The translations under genes and the position numbers were made by a program. 14,644 nt of DNA from Desulfurococcales archaeon (GTDB lineage Archaea > Thermoproteota > Thermoprotei_A > Sulfolobales > NBVN01). Where the stretch lies: positions 1 to 14,644 of the forward strand of contig JALWQN010000105.1 in assembly GCA_027083115.1 (NCBI GenBank), given 5' to 3'. Under the pieces are notes generated by a model that was given only the letters and a program-made list of their open reading frames with translations, did no database searches and was not told the origin of the DNA. Shown here piece after piece: positions 13,094 through 14,644 of the stretch (position 1 is its first letter; each line of letters opens with the position of its first letter).

Positions 13094-14644
13094 TCACCTA
13101 ATTAATCTTGGATTAAGTATTTTATCGAGGGCGTAACCAATCATTACGAACGTTAGCCCAACAATAGCTATCCCTAATCCTGGCGGTATAACCCACCACC
13201 AAGCTCCATTAATTACTGCCGCACCAGCCTGAGCATCATGCAGTATCTTACCCCACGTAACTATTGATGGATCTCCTAACCCCAGAAAGCTTAGGCCTGC
13301 CTCCGACAGTATGGCTCCAGGAACGCTTAACGCCATTGATGCAAAAGTGTAGGGCAATACCTGCGGGAACACGTGCCTCACAATAATCCTCCATGAACTA
13401 GCACCAACTGCTTTCGCCGCATCTATATATAGGCTTTCCTTAATCTGTAGTGCCATGCTCCTAACAGTGAATACTATCCCAACCCATCCGAACGCTATCA
13501 GTATCCATATGATGTTCCAGATGCTTTGCCCAAAGAAGTAAGCCAATATAATCAATAGCGGTAACACAGGAAGCGAGTAAACTATCTGTGCTAACCTAAC
13601 CAATACTGAGTCAGTCCATCCACCCATATAGCCCGAGATAACTCCGTAGAGCACCCCAATCATTGTGCTTATTGCGGCCACAGTAATACCTATAATGAGG
13701 GCCCACTGCAATCCATAAACCAGTGCTGGCCAAAGATCCCTTCCTTGATCATCAGTGCCCATCAACCCATAGACAGCACCCAAAACCCTAGCAGCCTCTA
13801 CCTTTAATACTGGTGTACGGAACTCTTTAGGTACTCTAGCAAGCATGGCTACCTTAATTATGTACTTGCCCTTCATAACCGGGGCTGTACCCTCAAGCAA
13901 TCCTTTCTGCGCTTTAGAAATCAAGAACTTCATGGGGTCTAAGTATGTTCCGACCTTATACTGTTCTCCAGCAAGACTCAACATTGGGGAGAACATAGCG
14001 TTAACTATTGAAGGATTATTCAGGTTTAACACACTGCCTAAATAGTCTTCAAGAGAGACCCTGAGTGTTGTATTTTCAGGTATGTACTGGAAGGAACCAG
14101 TCTTGTTCTGGGCTATCACTAAAGGCAATAAGCCCTGAACAACTGAGTCTTCTAAATTCCCGTACTGATTTATGTCAAAAGGATTAGTTAGATTGGGTGT
14201 TGCTCCAGGAATTAACGAGACCGAAATGCCGTCTGGTCTTTCAAAAATTACATTAATTCCTTCAGCTAAGCCCTGAGGTAATGGTATGGGACCCACCTTA
14301 AGGACTAACACTAAATTTTTAGGTGGAACATCACCTGTTTGATCAAACTCTAGGTCTTTCTCTGCATATACTACATACACAAACCCTATTGATTTCCTTA
14401 ATGAATTAAGAACTACTTTTCTCTGGGCTTCGCTAAGTTTCTCTAGGGCGGAGGCTACCTTAGGTTGTAGGGTCTTTAAGTAAATCATTAGGTCCTTATC
14501 TTTAGTCAGATTCAGTATGGTGTAGTTCGAATAAATCAATTTAAGGTTCCGTGTAGTCGGGTATTTAGTTGGTGAGAAGTAATTAACCCATTCAGGTGCT
14601 GCCAACCTAGGCAACATTTTCTTATCCCAGTAGCTGCCGTGCCC
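13094..14644 (-). CDS. Peptide-type ABC transporter permease (DppC family), 5' end cut by window
   Basis: The frame is open to the window edge, adding GHGSYWDKK before the first internal ATG at 14617, so the N-terminus and first membrane helix lie outside. The visible 516 residues divide in two. The first roughly 290 are a soluble, extracytoplasmic-type insertion with several Asn-x-Ser/Thr sites, opening with LAAPEWVNYFSP, as in archaeal DppC proteins. The rest is the membrane part, with MGTDDQGRDLWPALVYG, five or so hydrophobic segments, the EAA loop AAKAVGASSWRIIVRHVFPQVLP that contacts the ATPases, and GLSFLGLGDPSIVTWGKIL. The stop TGA (13094-13096) is 3 bp before the ATPase gene. A partner permease and binding protein are expected beyond the window. 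Substrate is unproven: peptides, or in archaea often sugars. Confidence 0.92.
   Translation of the reverse strand, partial: GHGSYWDKKMLPRLAAPEWVNYFSPTKYPTTRNLKLIYSNYTILNLTKDKDLMIYLKTLQPKVASALEKLSEAQRKVVLNSLRKSIGFVYVVYAEKDLEFDQTGDVPPKNLVLVLKVGPIPLPQGLAEGINVIFERPDGISVSLIPGATPNLTNPFDINQYGNLEDSVVQGLLPLVIAQNKTGSFQYIPENTTLRVSLEDYLGSVLNLNNPSIVNAMFSPMLSLAGEQYKVGTYLDPMKFLISKAQKGLLEGTAPVMKGKYIIKVAMLARVPKEFRTPVLKVEAARVLGAVYGLMGTDDQGRDLWPALVYGLQWALIIGITVAAISTMIGVLYGVISGYMGGWTDSVLVRLAQIVYSLPVLPLLIILAYFFGQSIWNIIWILIAFGWVGIVFTVRSMALQIKESLYIDAAKAVGASSWRIIVRHVFPQVLPYTFASMALSVPGAILSEAGLSFLGLGDPSIVTWGKILHDAQAGAAVINGAWWWVIPPGLGIAIVGLTFVMIGYALDKILNPRLIR

Noticed and set aside
1..14644. tRNA genes, CRISPR arrays or replication origin
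   Set aside because: I saw no cloverleaf-like segments with T-loop consensus, no regularly spaced repeat-spacer units and no origin-type repeat clusters in the short intergenic gaps; a covariance-model search would settle the tRNA point.

Overview
The window looks like chromosomal DNA of a thermophilic archaeon, most likely a Thermoproteota (crenarchaeal-type) lineage. The evidence is the archaeal HMG-CoA synthase / thiolase / DUF35 trio, crenarchaeal-style small C2H2 zinc-finger and ribbon-helix-helix proteins, A+T-rich TATA-like boxes about 25 bp ahead of starts, frequent GTG and TTG starts, heavy use of AGG/AGA for arginine, and strong GGAGGTGA ribosome-binding sites inside operons. I cannot place it to genus. 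There are no rRNA or tRNA genes, CRISPR arrays or insertion sequences that I can see, and no gene-free gap longer than about 125 bp.

Layout. 1-113: the last codons of a ZPR1-like zinc-finger protein (+). 100-913 (-): an Hsp20-type small heat-shock protein and a small unknown gene. 973-1305 (+): a small conserved-looking unknown, divergent from the previous gene across a palindromic TATA region. 1317-2710 (-): a three-gene unit, in transcription order a ribbon-helix-helix regulator, a small C2H2 zinc-finger protein and a degenerate FAD/amine-oxidase-like protein. 2896-4926 (+): an HTH plus zinc-finger protein and a radical SAM protein. 4923-6079 (-): two unrecognised genes. 6129-7025 (+): a degenerate medium-chain dehydrogenase-like protein. 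7015-8280 (-): a class I/II PLP aminotransferase. 8340-10953 (-): a mevalonate-entry operon (HMG-CoA synthase, thiolase-like protein, DUF35 zinc-ribbon/OB protein). 11061-14644 (-): an oligopeptide/dipeptide ABC transporter operon (permease cut by the window edge, then two ATPases).

How the genes work together. The mevalonate trio should make HMG-CoA from acetyl-CoA for isoprenoid lipids. In methanogens the three homologous proteins form one complex that channels acetoacetyl-CoA. Here the thiolase-like subunit carries Glu where the family has its nucleophilic Cys, so its chemistry is in doubt. The operon starts at a triad of ATTACTT/AAGTAAT half-sites next to its TATA box, which looks like an operator. 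The ABC transporter imports peptides or other small solutes; its two ATPase genes share an identical 98-bp segment encoding the C-terminal four-Cys motif, best explained by gene conversion.

The most unusual points are the Cys-less thiolase, the 98-bp conversion tract, the operator-like triad, and two nucleotide-binding-fold proteins (1317-2216 and 6129-7025) that have lost their glycine-rich loops. I did not find a clear candidate for an entirely new defence or mobile system.
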